Positions 15,674 through 23,851 of a stretch of DNA of 61,131 nt are shown here, one piece after another (positions within the stretch are counted from its first letter, which is position 1; each line of letters opens with the position of its first letter). Below the pieces are notes generated by a model. The model had not been told where the DNA came from, made no database searches, and was given only the letters and a program-made list of their open reading frames with translations. Source of the DNA: Lentzea albida (GTDB lineage: Bacteria > Actinomycetota > Actinomycetes > Mycobacteriales > Pseudonocardiaceae); the NCBI RefSeq assembly GCF_900111005.1, contig NZ_FOFV01000032.1:1-61131 (forward strand), in the 5' to 3' direction. The position numbers were made by a program, and so were the translations under genes.

Positions 15674-16590
15674 AAGCAGCCCGTGCGGGGCAGCGAGGAC
15701 GGCGCCGGCGGCGTGCGCCCGTCGTAGATCGCGAGCAGGAAGTTCTGCGGGCAGTAGGACGTTCCGCTGATCTTGATCGCGATGTGCAGGTGCGGGCCCG
15801 TCGAGTTGCCGGTGTTGCCGGTCGTGCCGACGCGGTCACCCGCCTGGACGGAGGCGCCGTTGGAGACCGACCACGACGAGAAGTGGCAGTAGATGTAGTC
15901 GACGCCGCTCTTGACGATCCGCAGGCCGTTGCCACAGCCGTTCGGCTCGTTGATGCGGTACGCGGTGCCCGTGACCATCGCGTACGCCGGCTTGCTGTTC
16001 ACCGGCAGGTCGATGGCGGGGTAGTCGTGGTGCGGGTCGTCGTACTCGCTGCGCGGCAGGGCGCTCTTCGCGAGCGGCAGGCTGTAGGTGCCACCGCCAC
16101 CGCCGCCGGAACCCGAGCCGCCGACGAGGGCCTGCCACGTGTTGGGGCCGACGATGCCGTCCTGGGTGAGGCCCTTCGACTTCTGGAACGCCACGGCCGC
16201 GCTGTGCGTGCCGCCGCCGAAGTCGCCGTCCTCGTCCAGGCCGTAGCCGTAGCGGTTGAGCTGGACCTGGGCGGCGCGCACCGCGTTGCTGTTGTTGCCC
16301 TGCTTCACGCTGACGACGAGCTTCGGCCAGGTGTTCGGGCCGATCTGGCCGTCGGCGGACAGGCCGTTGGCGCTCTGGAACTGCTTCACCGCGGCCTCCG
16401 TGGCCGGGCCGAAGTCTCCGTCGGCGGCGATGCTGTAGCCCCGGTGGCGCAGCAGGTGCTGTGCGGTCAGCACGTTCGCGCCGTTCTGGCCCTCCTTGAC
16501 GTTCGGCCACGACGGCAGCGCCGCCTGGGCGGGGCTGACGACACCCATCAGAACCCCGAACGAGATCAGGGCGGCAACGAGGATTCTCAT
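15667..16590 (-). CDS. Secreted M23-family peptidase with two peptidoglycan-binding domains
   Basis: 307 residues. Signal peptide RILVAALISFGVLMGVVSPAQA, then two PG_binding_1 repeats (VLTAQHLLRHRGY...DGDFGPATEAAVKQFQ; VRAAQVQLNRYGYG...DGDFGGGTHSAAVAFQ), a Ser/Gly linker, and a C-terminal LytM-like domain. The domain has HHDYPAIDLP (His and Asp ligands) and GPHLHIAI (HxH), so the zinc site appears complete. It would cleave peptidoglycan cross-links outside the cell. ATG at 16590 follows the stop of the LuxR gene by ten bases; a GTG three codons upstream is an alternative. No clear RBS was seen for either. Confidence 0.85.
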   Translation of the reverse strand: MRILVAALISFGVLMGVVSPAQAALPSWPNVKEGQNGANVLTAQHLLRHRGYSIAADGDFGPATEAAVKQFQSANGLSADGQIGPNTWPKLVVSVKQGNNSNAVRAAQVQLNRYGYGLDEDGDFGGGTHSAAVAFQKSKGLTQDGIVGPNTWQALVGGSGSGGGGGGTYSLPLAKSALPRSEYDDPHHDYPAIDLPVNSKPAYAMVTGTAYRINEPNGCGNGLRIVKSGVDYIYCHFSSWSVSNGASVQAGDRVGTTGNTGNSTGPHLHIAIKISGTSYCPQNFLLAIYDGRTPPAPSSLPRTGCFY

Positions 16591-16600
16591 GCGCAGCACG

Positions 16601-17125
16601 CTAGGAACGCACCGCCGACGGGCGCCCTAGTCGCGAGACCAGTTGTGTGCGGTCGCGGCAGCCGAACTTCCGCAGCAGGTTCGACACGTGGTACTTCACC
16701 GCGCTCACGGTGATGAACATGGCGGCGGCGATCTCCGCGTTCTCCCACCCCTCGGCGAGAAGGCGCAGCGCCTCCCGCTCGCGGACGGTCAGCGACGCGG
16801 GCGGGGGACCGGGCAGCACCGACGGCACCAGCCGCGGCGAGACCCAGCCGCCGTGCCGGTGCACGTCGTGGACCGCCCGCACGACGTCCTCCGGCGGGTC
16901 GTCCGCGAGCACCAGCCCGGTCACGCCCAGCCGCACCAGCCCCGGCACGGCGTCGGCCGACGACAGCACGGCGACGGTCCCCGGCCCGGCGGCCTCGGCG
17001 GCGTCGACGACGACCACGTCGGCGGGCCGGCGGACGACGGCCCAGGGCGCGGCGGCGAGGCGGGACGAGATCTTGTCCGTCAGCAGCGCGCTGCGCAGCG
17101 ACAGCGAGACGTGGATGGTTCGCAC
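16601..17125 (-). CDS. LuxR-type response-regulator-like transcription factor
   Basis: 174 residues from a GTG at 17125. The N-terminal part (ADVVVVDAAEAAGPGTVAVLSS, VTGLVLADDPPEDVVRAVHDV) looks like a shortened receiver domain without a clear phospho-acceptor Asp. The C-terminal HTH (LTVREREALRLLAEGWENAEIAAAMF, SAVKYHVSNLLRKFGCRDR) is typical of NarL/LuxR. No kinase gene is adjacent, so it may be an orphan. It is divergent from the BTAD-STAND gene and ten bases upstream of the M23 gene, which it may regulate. The start is uncertain: the RBS is weak (GGGAC two bases upstream) and the frame stays open upstream. Confidence 0.7.
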   Translation of the reverse strand: MRTIHVSLSLRSALLTDKISSRLAAAPWAVVRRPADVVVVDAAEAAGPGTVAVLSSADAVPGLVRLGVTGLVLADDPPEDVVRAVHDVHRHGGWVSPRLVPSVLPGPPPASLTVREREALRLLAEGWENAEIAAAMFITVSAVKYHVSNLLRKFGCRDRTQLVSRLGRPSAVRS

Positions 17126-17222
17126 GTCCCGGAACAGTGGGGAAAGGACCGTATTTCCGCGTATCGGCTGCGTACAACGCCAGGTCGTGGTTACCTTTCC
17201 GCCGATCATCGGGGGAGGGCGC

Positions 17223-20200
17223 GTGCGGTTCCGGGTACTCGGTCCGGTCGTCGTCACGGCGGACGGGGACGAGGTCCCGCTGCGGTCGGCGAAGCAGCGC
17301 ACCCTGCTCTCGATGTTGCTCCGGCACGCCGGCACGCCCGTCTCGCCGCAGCGGTTGATCGAGGTGCTCTGGGAGCGGCCGCCGGCCTCCGCGCAGGAGA
17401 ACGTCCGGCTGTACGTCCACCAGCTCAGGCGGTCACTCGGCCTCGGCGACCGGATCACCCGCGAACCGGCCGGGTACGCGCTGGCGGTCGACCCCGGCGA
17501 GCTCGACGCGGACCTGTTCGACCAGCTGGCCGCCGCCGGTGAACGCGCCTTCGCGGCCGGGGAGGCCGAGGAGGCGGTCGAGTCGCTCGCCGAGGCCCTC
17601 GGCCTGTGGCGCGGCCCGGCCTACCCGGACCTGCCGGACCGGTTCGCCGCGAGGTTGGACGAGGCCCGGCTGCGCGCCTGTGAGGTGAGGGCCTCCGCCG
17701 AACTGGCGCTGGGGCGGCACGCCGAGGTGATCGGCGGGCTTGCCGAGCTGGCCGAGGCGAACCCGTACCGGGAGAGCTTGCAGGTCCTGCTGATGACCGC
17801 CCTGTACGGCGCTGCTCGGCAGGCTGAGGCGTTGGAGGTGTTCCGGAGGGCGCGTGCACGGCTTGTCGGGGACCTGGGGGTGGAGCCTGGGCCGGGGTTG
17901 CGTGGGCTGCACGAGATGGTGTTGCGGGGCGTGCCGGTGCACGGGGTTGGGCCGCTGCACGGCTCTAGGTCGCTGCACGGCTCTGGGGCGCTGCACGACT
18001 CCGCGGCGGCGCACGGCTCCGCGCCGCTGCACGGCTTTGGGGCGCCACACGACGCCACGCCGCCATACGACCCCGTGCCGCCAAACGCCTCCTCGCCGGC
18101 GCACGACCCCACGCTGGCACACGCCCCTGCGTCGCTACACGGCGCCATGCCGCTACACGGCGCCATGCCGCTACACGGCGCCATGCCGCTACACGGCGCC
18201 ATGCCGCCACACGGTGCCATGCCGTCGCATGACCCCACGCCGCCACACGACCCCACGCCGCCACACGACCCCACGCCGCCACACGACCCCACGCCGCCGC
18301 ATGACCCCGCGCCGCCGCATGACCCCGCGCCGCCGAACCCCACCCGCGCGGCCTGCCCCTACCGCGGCCTCATGGCCTACCAACCGGAGCACCACCCGTG
18401 GTTCTTCGGCCGAGACCACCTCGTCGACCTCATCACCCGCCGCATCGACCGGCACCCGGTCGTCGGCGTCTTCGGCGCGTCCGGCAGCGGCAAGTCCTCG
18501 CTCCTGCGCGCGGGCGTGGTCGGCCGGCTCGACGAGACCTGGCGCCCCGTCGTCATCACGCCGACCGCACACCCGATGGAAGCTCTGGCGAACGCGCTCG
18601 CGCACCTCACCGGCAAACGGCCGGACCTGCGCGAGGACCCGTCGGCGTTCGACGTCGAGGTGCGCAACGCGCTCGCGACCGGCCCGGACGACGTGCGCGC
18701 GCTGCTCGTCGTGGACCAGGTGGAAGAGCTGTTCACGCTGTGCGACAACGAGAGCGAACGCCTGCGGTTCATCGCGGTGCTGCTGGACGCCGCCCAGGGG
18801 CCGCATCGCCGCACACGGGTCGTGCTCGGCGTCCGGGCCGACTTCCTCGCCCACGTCACCCAGCATCCCGGCCTGCTCCAAGCCCTGGCGGACGAAGCGA
18901 CGGTGCTGGTCGGACCGCCTTCCACCGCCGACCTGCGCGACATCGTGCTGCGCCCGGCGGCGATGAGCGGGCTGTCCGTCGCCGCCGACCTGCTCGCGAC
19001 CGTTCTGGCCGACGTGCAGAGCGAACCGGGCGCGCTTCCGCTCCTGTCCCACGCGCTCGTCGAGACGTGGCAACGGTCCGGCGCGGAGCTGACCCTGGCC
19101 GCGTACCGGGCCGGCGGCGGGGTGCGCGGTGCGATCGCGCAGACCGCCGAACGCGCCTACGACGAGCTGGGAGACGCGGAGAAGCTCGCCATGCGCCGGA
19201 TTCTCGTGCGGCTCACGGCGTTCGGGGACGGCACCGAGGACACCCGCAGGCCTATCCGCCGCGACGAGCTCGACGGGATCGCCGAGCCAGAGGTGGTCGA
19301 CGGCGTGCTCGGGCGTCTGGTCGCCGAACGGCTGGTCGTCCTGGACGAGGACACCGCGGAGATCGCCCACGAGGCGCTGATCCGGGCGTGGCCGCGCTTG
19401 CAGCGCTGGCTCTCGGACGACCGCTCGACGTTGCTGGTGCACCGCAGGCTGACCGCGGCCGCGCACACGTGGGTGGAGCTCGACCGGGACGAGGGCGCGC
19501 TCTACCGGGGCGCGCAGCTCGTCCTCGCGTCGGCGTGGGCCCAGGACCAACCCGGTGAGCTGAACGCGGTCGAGAAGGCGTTCCTCGACGCGAGCCGTCA
19601 CCGAGAAGACGCCGAGCAGGTGACCGTGAAGCGCCGCAACCGGTTGCTCACGAAGCTCGTCGCGATCATGGGCGTGTTGCTGCTCGTGGCCGTCGGAACG
19701 GGTGGCGTCGCGTGGTGGCAGTCGCGGGAAGCCCAGCTGCAGCAACGGATCGAGCAGGCGCACCAGCTCGCGCTGTCCGCCCGCGGCCTCGTCGACACGG
19801 CCCCCGACCTCGCCGGGCAGCTCGCGGTCTCCGCCCACCGGCTGCACGCGGACGACGACACCCGAGGCGCGCTCCTGAGCACCGCCTCCGCACCGCGCCG
19901 CCGCATCGAGCTCAACGCGGACGGCCCGCCCGTGCTCGACGTGAGCGTGTCGCACGGGGGCGACGTGATCGCCACGGCCGACCGGGACGGCCACGTCACG
20001 TTGTGGGACCTGGGAACGCGTTCGCGCAAGCTCCTTCTCGCCGACCACAACGCGTTCACCGACGGGGGCTACGCGCGGCAGGCCGAGTTCAGCGCGGACG
20101 ACCGGTTCCTCGCCTCGACCGCGTCCCTGCCGGCGCTGGCCGGGAGCCGCGGGGACGTCGTGGTGTGGGACCTCTCGACCGGCACCGCCGTGTTCTCGCG

Positions 20201-21716
20201 CCAGTTCGACGTGATCACCACCGGGCTCGCGTTCCACCCGTCCGGGACGTCGTTCGCGGTCGGTGTCGCCGGCGGCGCGGTCGAGGTGTGGGACGTCGGC
20301 ACGAGGACCAGCCGGACGGTGCAGGGACACCGGGACGAGGTGACCGCGCTGGCGTTCAGCCCGGACGGATCGCGGCTGGTCACCGCGAACGGCCGGGAAC
20401 ACCCGCTGGTGTGGGACGTGGCGTCCGGCGCGCGGATCGGGGAGATCCCCGCCCTGGAGGTCGGCAGCGTCGCGTTCGACGGCCCGGCGGTCGTCACCGC
20501 AGGCCTGCGCGACGGCGTGAAGTTCTGGGACGCGGGCGGCGAGTTGTTGTCGGAGTTGCCGAAACAGGGCGCCTACGCGTGGGAGGCCTCCGCACCGGTC
20601 GGAGGCCGCATGGCCGTGGCGGACGAGGACGGGCTGATCACCATTTGGGACGTGCGCACGGGCCGTCCCGTCACGACCTACCGCGACCGCGGCCGGACCG
20701 AGTCGAGGGCGATCGCGCTGGGCCGCGACGGCACGCTGCTGGTCTCCGGCGGCTACGGCCGGATCGTGGCGGTGCGGGAGGAGGCGGTGCCGCCGTTCAC
20801 CGGGCACGCCGACGGCATCAACGACATCGCCGTGCACGCCGGTCTGATCGCGTCGGCCGGCGACGACAGGACCGTGCGGCTGTGGGACCTCGGCGGCACG
20901 GCGCTGGCCACTTTGGACGGTCACTCCGACCGGGTCGAGTCGGTGGCGTTCAGCCCGGACGGCTCCCGGCTGGCCGCGCTGACCCGCGACCACACCGCCA
21001 CGATCTGGGACGTCGCCCGGCGCGAGCGCGTGTCGTCGTTGTCCTACAACGGTTTGGGCGCCTCGACCGACATCGCCTACCAGCCGGACGGGCGCGGGAT
21101 CGTCGCGGCGTCACTCGGGCGGTTCCGCTGGACGGTGCCGCAGTTGCAGGAACGCGGGTTCTCCGGTGGCCCGCACATCGCGAGCGCCGTCGAGTTCACG
21201 CCGGACGGCCGCCTGCTGATCTCCACCGACCCGGCGGGCGGCGCGATGCTGTGGGACGTGGCCGCCGACCGGCTCGAACGCCGGGTCAGCACCGGCCAGG
21301 GCGACGTGCGGGACGTCGCCGTCAGCCCGGACGGCACGCGGTTCGCGACGGCGGGCGCCAACCGGACGGTGAAGGTCTGGGACGTGGCCACGGGGGCCGA
21401 GCTGATGACGCTGACCGGGCACTCCGCACCGGTGGTGGCGCTGGCGTTCAACCCGTCCGGCACCGCGCTGGCGTCCGGGGGAGAGGACGACGCGGTCGTC
21501 GTGTGGGACCTCGGCACGCGTGCCGGCACGAAGCTCACCGGGCACACCGGTCCCGTCCAGGCGCTCGCGTTCCCGCGGGAGGACGAGCTGGTGTCGGGCT
21601 CGAACGACGCGCGGATCATCCGCTGGTCGCTGTCCACCGCCGACGCCGAGGCGCGGATCTGCGCCGAGGCCTACCCGCGTTCGGAAGACTGCGGCACGAC
21701 CAGGCCGGACTCGTAG
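17223..21716 (+). CDS. BTAD-STAND NTPase-WD40 regulator (1497 aa)
   Basis: Domains in order: OmpR-type winged helix (about 1-90, RFRVLGPVVVTADGDEVPL), BTAD helical domain (95-240, ending ARLVGDLGVEPGPGLRGLHEMVL), a proline/histidine-rich tandem repeat linker (238-375), an nSTAND NTPase with Walker A GASGSGKSS (about 417-425) and Walker B-like ALLVVDQVEELF (about 493-504). A transmembrane helix follows (LVAIMGVLLLVAVGTGGVAWW, about 808-828), then a WD40 region from about residue 895 to 1490 with repeated VWD/LWD endings. This looks like a membrane-anchored signal-transducing NTPase fused to a DNA-binding regulator. GTG at 17223 is preceded by GGGGGAGGG. The ligand is unknown. The 3' end overlaps the convergent response regulator by 46 bases. 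Confidence 0.8.
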   Translation: MRFRVLGPVVVTADGDEVPLRSAKQRTLLSMLLRHAGTPVSPQRLIEVLWERPPASAQENVRLYVHQLRRSLGLGDRITREPAGYALAVDPGELDADLFDQLAAAGERAFAAGEAEEAVESLAEALGLWRGPAYPDLPDRFAARLDEARLRACEVRASAELALGRHAEVIGGLAELAEANPYRESLQVLLMTALYGAARQAEALEVFRRARARLVGDLGVEPGPGLRGLHEMVLRGVPVHGVGPLHGSRSLHGSGALHDSAAAHGSAPLHGFGAPHDATPPYDPVPPNASSPAHDPTLAHAPASLHGAMPLHGAMPLHGAMPLHGAMPPHGAMPSHDPTPPHDPTPPHDPTPPHDPTPPHDPAPPHDPAPPNPTRAACPYRGLMAYQPEHHPWFFGRDHLVDLITRRIDRHPVVGVFGASGSGKSSLLRAGVVGRLDETWRPVVITPTAHPMEALANALAHLTGKRPDLREDPSAFDVEVRNALATGPDDVRALLVVDQVEELFTLCDNESERLRFIAVLLDAAQGPHRRTRVVLGVRADFLAHVTQHPGLLQALADEATVLVGPPSTADLRDIVLRPAAMSGLSVAADLLATVLADVQSEPGALPLLSHALVETWQRSGAELTLAAYRAGGGVRGAIAQTAERAYDELGDAEKLAMRRILVRLTAFGDGTEDTRRPIRRDELDGIAEPEVVDGVLGRLVAERLVVLDEDTAEIAHEALIRAWPRLQRWLSDDRSTLLVHRRLTAAAHTWVELDRDEGALYRGAQLVLASAWAQDQPGELNAVEKAFLDASRHREDAEQVTVKRRNRLLTKLVAIMGVLLLVAVGTGGVAWWQSREAQLQQRIEQAHQLALSARGLVDTAPDLAGQLAVSAHRLHADDDTRGALLSTASAPRRRIELNADGPPVLDVSVSHGGDVIATADRDGHVTLWDLGTRSRKLLLADHNAFTDGGYARQAEFSADDRFLASTASLPALAGSRGDVVVWDLSTGTAVFSRQFDVITTGLAFHPSGTSFAVGVAGGAVEVWDVGTRTSRTVQGHRDEVTALAFSPDGSRLVTANGREHPLVWDVASGARIGEIPALEVGSVAFDGPAVVTAGLRDGVKFWDAGGELLSELPKQGAYAWEASAPVGGRMAVADEDGLITIWDVRTGRPVTTYRDRGRTESRAIALGRDGTLLVSGGYGRIVAVREEAVPPFTGHADGINDIAVHAGLIASAGDDRTVRLWDLGGTALATLDGHSDRVESVAFSPDGSRLAALTRDHTATIWDVARRERVSSLSYNGLGASTDIAYQPDGRGIVAASLGRFRWTVPQLQERGFSGGPHIASAVEFTPDGRLLISTDPAGGAMLWDVAADRLERRVSTGQGDVRDVAVSPDGTRFATAGANRTVKVWDVATGAELMTLTGHSAPVVALAFNPSGTALASGGEDDAVVVWDLGTRAGTKLTGHTGPVQALAFPREDELVSGSNDARIIRWSLSTADAEARICAEAYPRSEDCGTTRPDS
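17934..18347 (+). repeat. In-frame 18-base tandem repeat array in the BTAD-STAND gene
   Basis: About 23 consecutive hexapeptide units of form x-x-H-[G/D]-x-x. The 5' units are degenerate (PLHGSR, SLHGSG, ALHDSA). The middle has near-identical PLHGAM copies, then PPHDPT copies, then PPHDPA. At DNA level the 18-base units near 18140-18300 are almost identical, implying recent slippage. The array lies between the BTAD domain and the NTPase, so it acts as a variable-length linker. Length polymorphism between strains is expected. Confidence 0.85.
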
Positions 21717-22336
21717 GCGACCACGACGAGCTGCGCCCGGTCACGGGCGTGCAGCTTCGCCATCGCGCGGTTGACGTGGGTCTTCGCCGTGAGCGGGCTG
21801 ATCACCATGGCGGCGGCGATCTCGTCGTTCGACAGGCCGCGCGCGACGAGGACGACGGCCTCGCGTTCGCGGGTCGTCAGGTGGGAGAGGTCTCCGTGCC
21901 GCGTGGGAGGCTGCGTCACCCACCGGTCGATCAGCCGGCGGGTGATCGACGGGGCGAGCAGCGCGTCGCCGCGGGCCGCGACCCGGACGGCGTGCAGGAA
22001 GTCCTCCGGCAGCACGTCCTTCACGAGGAACCCGGCCGCGCCCGCCTTGAGCGCGTGGAAGACGTGCTCGTCGAGGCCGTAGTTGGTGAGGATGACGACG
22101 TGCGTGCCGCTCAGCGCCGGATCCGCGGCGATCTGGCGGGTGGCCTCGATGCCGTCCATCTCGGGCATCTGGACGTCGACGAGGGCGATGTCCGGGAGGT
22201 GGCGGCGCGCGAGGGAGATGCCCTCGGTGCCGGTCGCGGCCTCGGCGACGACCTCGATGTCGTCCTCCGCGTCCAGGAGTGCGCGGAACCCGCTGCGGAT
22301 CAACGGCTGGTCGTCCACCAGCAGGACGCGGATCAC
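21671..22336 (-). CDS. NarL/LuxR-family response regulator
   Basis: 221 residues. Receiver domain with acidic pair VDD (8-9), phospho-acceptor D54 in LVDVQMPEMDG, and lysine in FLVKDVLPEDF; a C-terminal LuxR HTH (LTTREREAVVLVARGLSNDEIAAAMVISPLTAKTHVNR). It is the partner of the histidine kinase just upstream, with which it overlaps by ATGA (22333-22336). Target genes are unknown; a palindrome in the divergent promoter upstream of the kinase (23471-23494) is a candidate site. The 3' end overlaps the STAND gene. Confidence 0.9.
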   Translation of the reverse strand: MIRVLLVDDQPLIRSGFRALLDAEDDIEVVAEAATGTEGISLARRHLPDIALVDVQMPEMDGIEATRQIAADPALSGTHVVILTNYGLDEHVFHALKAGAAGFLVKDVLPEDFLHAVRVAARGDALLAPSITRRLIDRWVTQPPTRHGDLSHLTTREREAVVLVARGLSNDEIAAAMVISPLTAKTHVNRAMAKLHARDRAQLVVVAYESGLVVPQSSERG

Positions 22337-23415
22337 GGCTGTGCCACGGGGAGTTCGGCCTGCACGCGGAAACCGCCTTCGCTGCGGGGAGCCGCCTGGA
22401 GGTGGCCGCCTAGCGCCGTCACGCGTTCGCGCATGCCGAGCAGCCCGACGCCGGGCCGCGGGTTCGGCGGCACCGCCCCGCCGTCGTCGTCCACGCGGAT
22501 GACGAGCGCATCCGGGCGGCAGTCGAGGTGAACGAGCGCGGATTCGGCCGCGGCGTGGCGGGCGATGTTCGTGAGCGACTCCTGGACGATCCGGTACGCC
22601 GTGCGCCCGACGGCGGCCGGGATGTCGTCGTGGCTGCCGTCGATCGTGAGCCGGGCGTCCAGGCCGGTCGACCGCGCGCGTTCGACGAGTTCGGGGACGT
22701 CGTCGATGCCGTGCGGCGGGTTCTTGTCGTCGTCCCGCAACGCTTCCAGGGTCGCGCGGAGCTCCCTGGAGGCCTCGCGGCCGGCGTCGCGGATCACCAG
22801 CAACGGCTCGGGCACGTCCTCGCCGCGCTTGCGGGCGAGGTGGACGGCGACCTCGGCCTGCAGCTTGATCACCGAGATCTGGTGCGTGAGCGAGTCGTGC
22901 AGCTCGCGGGCGATGTGCAGGCGTTCCTCGCCGGCGCGCCTGAGTGCGGTCTCCTCGCGGGTGCGTTCGGCCTCGTCGGCCCGTCGTTCGGCCTGCCGGA
23001 GGGCCTCACCCGCGGCCGCGGCGGCGATCAGCCACGCGATCTGCAGGACGTCCCGGGTCTGCGCGAACGCCTCGTACGTCGTGAGGTCGCGCGGGGACAG
23101 CAGCGCCGCGAGGGGGAGCGTGGCGAGCATCAGCACGGAACCGGCGAGCGTGACGACGCGGTGGCCCGCCCGCATCGTCGAGTACACGGCGAACAGGAAC
23201 GCGATCACCGGCACGTCCGCCCCGGTCGCCTGGTAGCCGAACGCGAGGAGTCCGGTCGCGGCGAGCACGGCGACGGGCGCCGTCCGGCGGGCCACGAGCG
23301 CCAGCCCGCTCAACGCCAGCAGCGCGTATCCCGGCGCGGTCGCCGGGTGCCCTGCCACGACGAGGCTCGCCGCCACGCCCACGGCGATCGCCCAGTCCAG
23401 CCAGCGCTTGTCCAC
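22333..23415 (-). CDS. Sensor histidine kinase (HisKA_3 type)
   Basis: 360 residues. Several N-terminal membrane helices (LDWAIAVGVAASLVVAG through VLQIAWLIAAAAAG, residues 7-135) without a sizeable extracellular domain. A short coiled coil follows, then HisKA_3 with phospho-acceptor H173 in IARELHDSLTHQIS. The HATPase_c domain has IVQESLTNIARHA and the glycine-rich GVGLLGMRERV. GTG start at 23415 preceded by AAGGTG. Layout is that of NarL-type actinobacterial sensors responding to membrane state or small ligands; the signal is unknown. Confidence 0.9.
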   Translation of the reverse strand: MDKRWLDWAIAVGVAASLVVAGHPATAPGYALLALSGLALVARRTAPVAVLAATGLLAFGYQATGADVPVIAFLFAVYSTMRAGHRVVTLAGSVLMLATLPLAALLSPRDLTTYEAFAQTRDVLQIAWLIAAAAAGEALRQAERRADEAERTREETALRRAGEERLHIARELHDSLTHQISVIKLQAEVAVHLARKRGEDVPEPLLVIRDAGREASRELRATLEALRDDDKNPPHGIDDVPELVERARSTGLDARLTIDGSHDDIPAAVGRTAYRIVQESLTNIARHAAAESALVHLDCRPDALVIRVDDDGGAVPPNPRPGVGLLGMRERVTALGGHLQAAPRSEGGFRVQAELPVAQP

Positions 23416-23548
23416 GCGTGCACCTTAAACCCCCGTTGGCGCTGGTAGATCGTGCGTGCGGAGGATGTTCCGACTACCGCGGGCGCAGTAGTCGGGAGTC
23501 TGCGGCCGCACGACGACCAGTCGCCTCGAGCGGGCCAGGCTGGTGCCC
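23416..23548. promoter_or_regulatory. Divergent promoter region with CGACTAC-N10-GTAGTCG palindrome
   Basis: Between the kinase and the DUF6223 gene there is a seven-base perfect inverted repeat, CGACTAC at 23471-23477 and GTAGTCG at 23488-23494, separated by ten bases. The size suits binding of a dimeric HTH protein such as the adjacent NarL-type regulator. It lies 56 bases from the kinase start and about 55 from the DUF6223 ATG, so it could control both directions. Confidence 0.5.
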
Positions 23549-23851
23549 ATGGTGCTTTCAGCTGCTTATGAGATGACGTCCGGCCGTCTGTGGTCGCTGG
23601 TGGGTGTTTTCGTCGGCGCGGTGGGGTTGTTGGCGCTCACGCGGCGCCGGTGGAGCCTCTGGACCGTCGTGCTGGGCGCGGCCGGCGCGGCGATCGGGCT
23701 CGTGGTCGTGCTGATGGCGCAGGGTGGTCCCGGCACCGGCTACGGGATCGTCGGCGGGTACGTCTCGCTGGTGGTAGGTCTCGTCGCCGTGGTGCTGGGG
23801 CGGCTGGTCAGGCGAAAAGCCGCTCGGGCTGCTGCACCGCGCGCCTCGTGA
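23549..23851 (+). CDS. DUF6223-type small membrane protein
   Basis: 100 residues with three hydrophobic segments (LWSLVGVFVGAVGLLAL; LWTVVLGAAGAAIGLVVVLMA; GIVGGYVSLVVGLVAVVLGRLV) and the GGPGTGYGIVGG loop typical of DUF6223. Function unknown. ATG at 23549 used; an in-frame GTG two codons upstream is possible. It is divergent from the histidine kinase and separated from it by a palindrome, so it may be a target of that two-component system. The last 44 bases overlap the ROK repressor gene on the other strand. Confidence 0.65.
   Translation: MVLSAAYEMTSGRLWSLVGVFVGAVGLLALTRRRWSLWTVVLGAAGAAIGLVVVLMAQGGPGTGYGIVGGYVSLVVGLVAVVLGRLVRRKAARAAAPRAS

Noticed and set aside
17965..18343. Repeat-containing frames on both strands in the 18-base array, and a possible CRISPR array
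   Set aside because: The period is 18 bases with no spacer/repeat alternation, and the units stay in frame in the STAND gene. Other frames are automatic by-products of the repeat.
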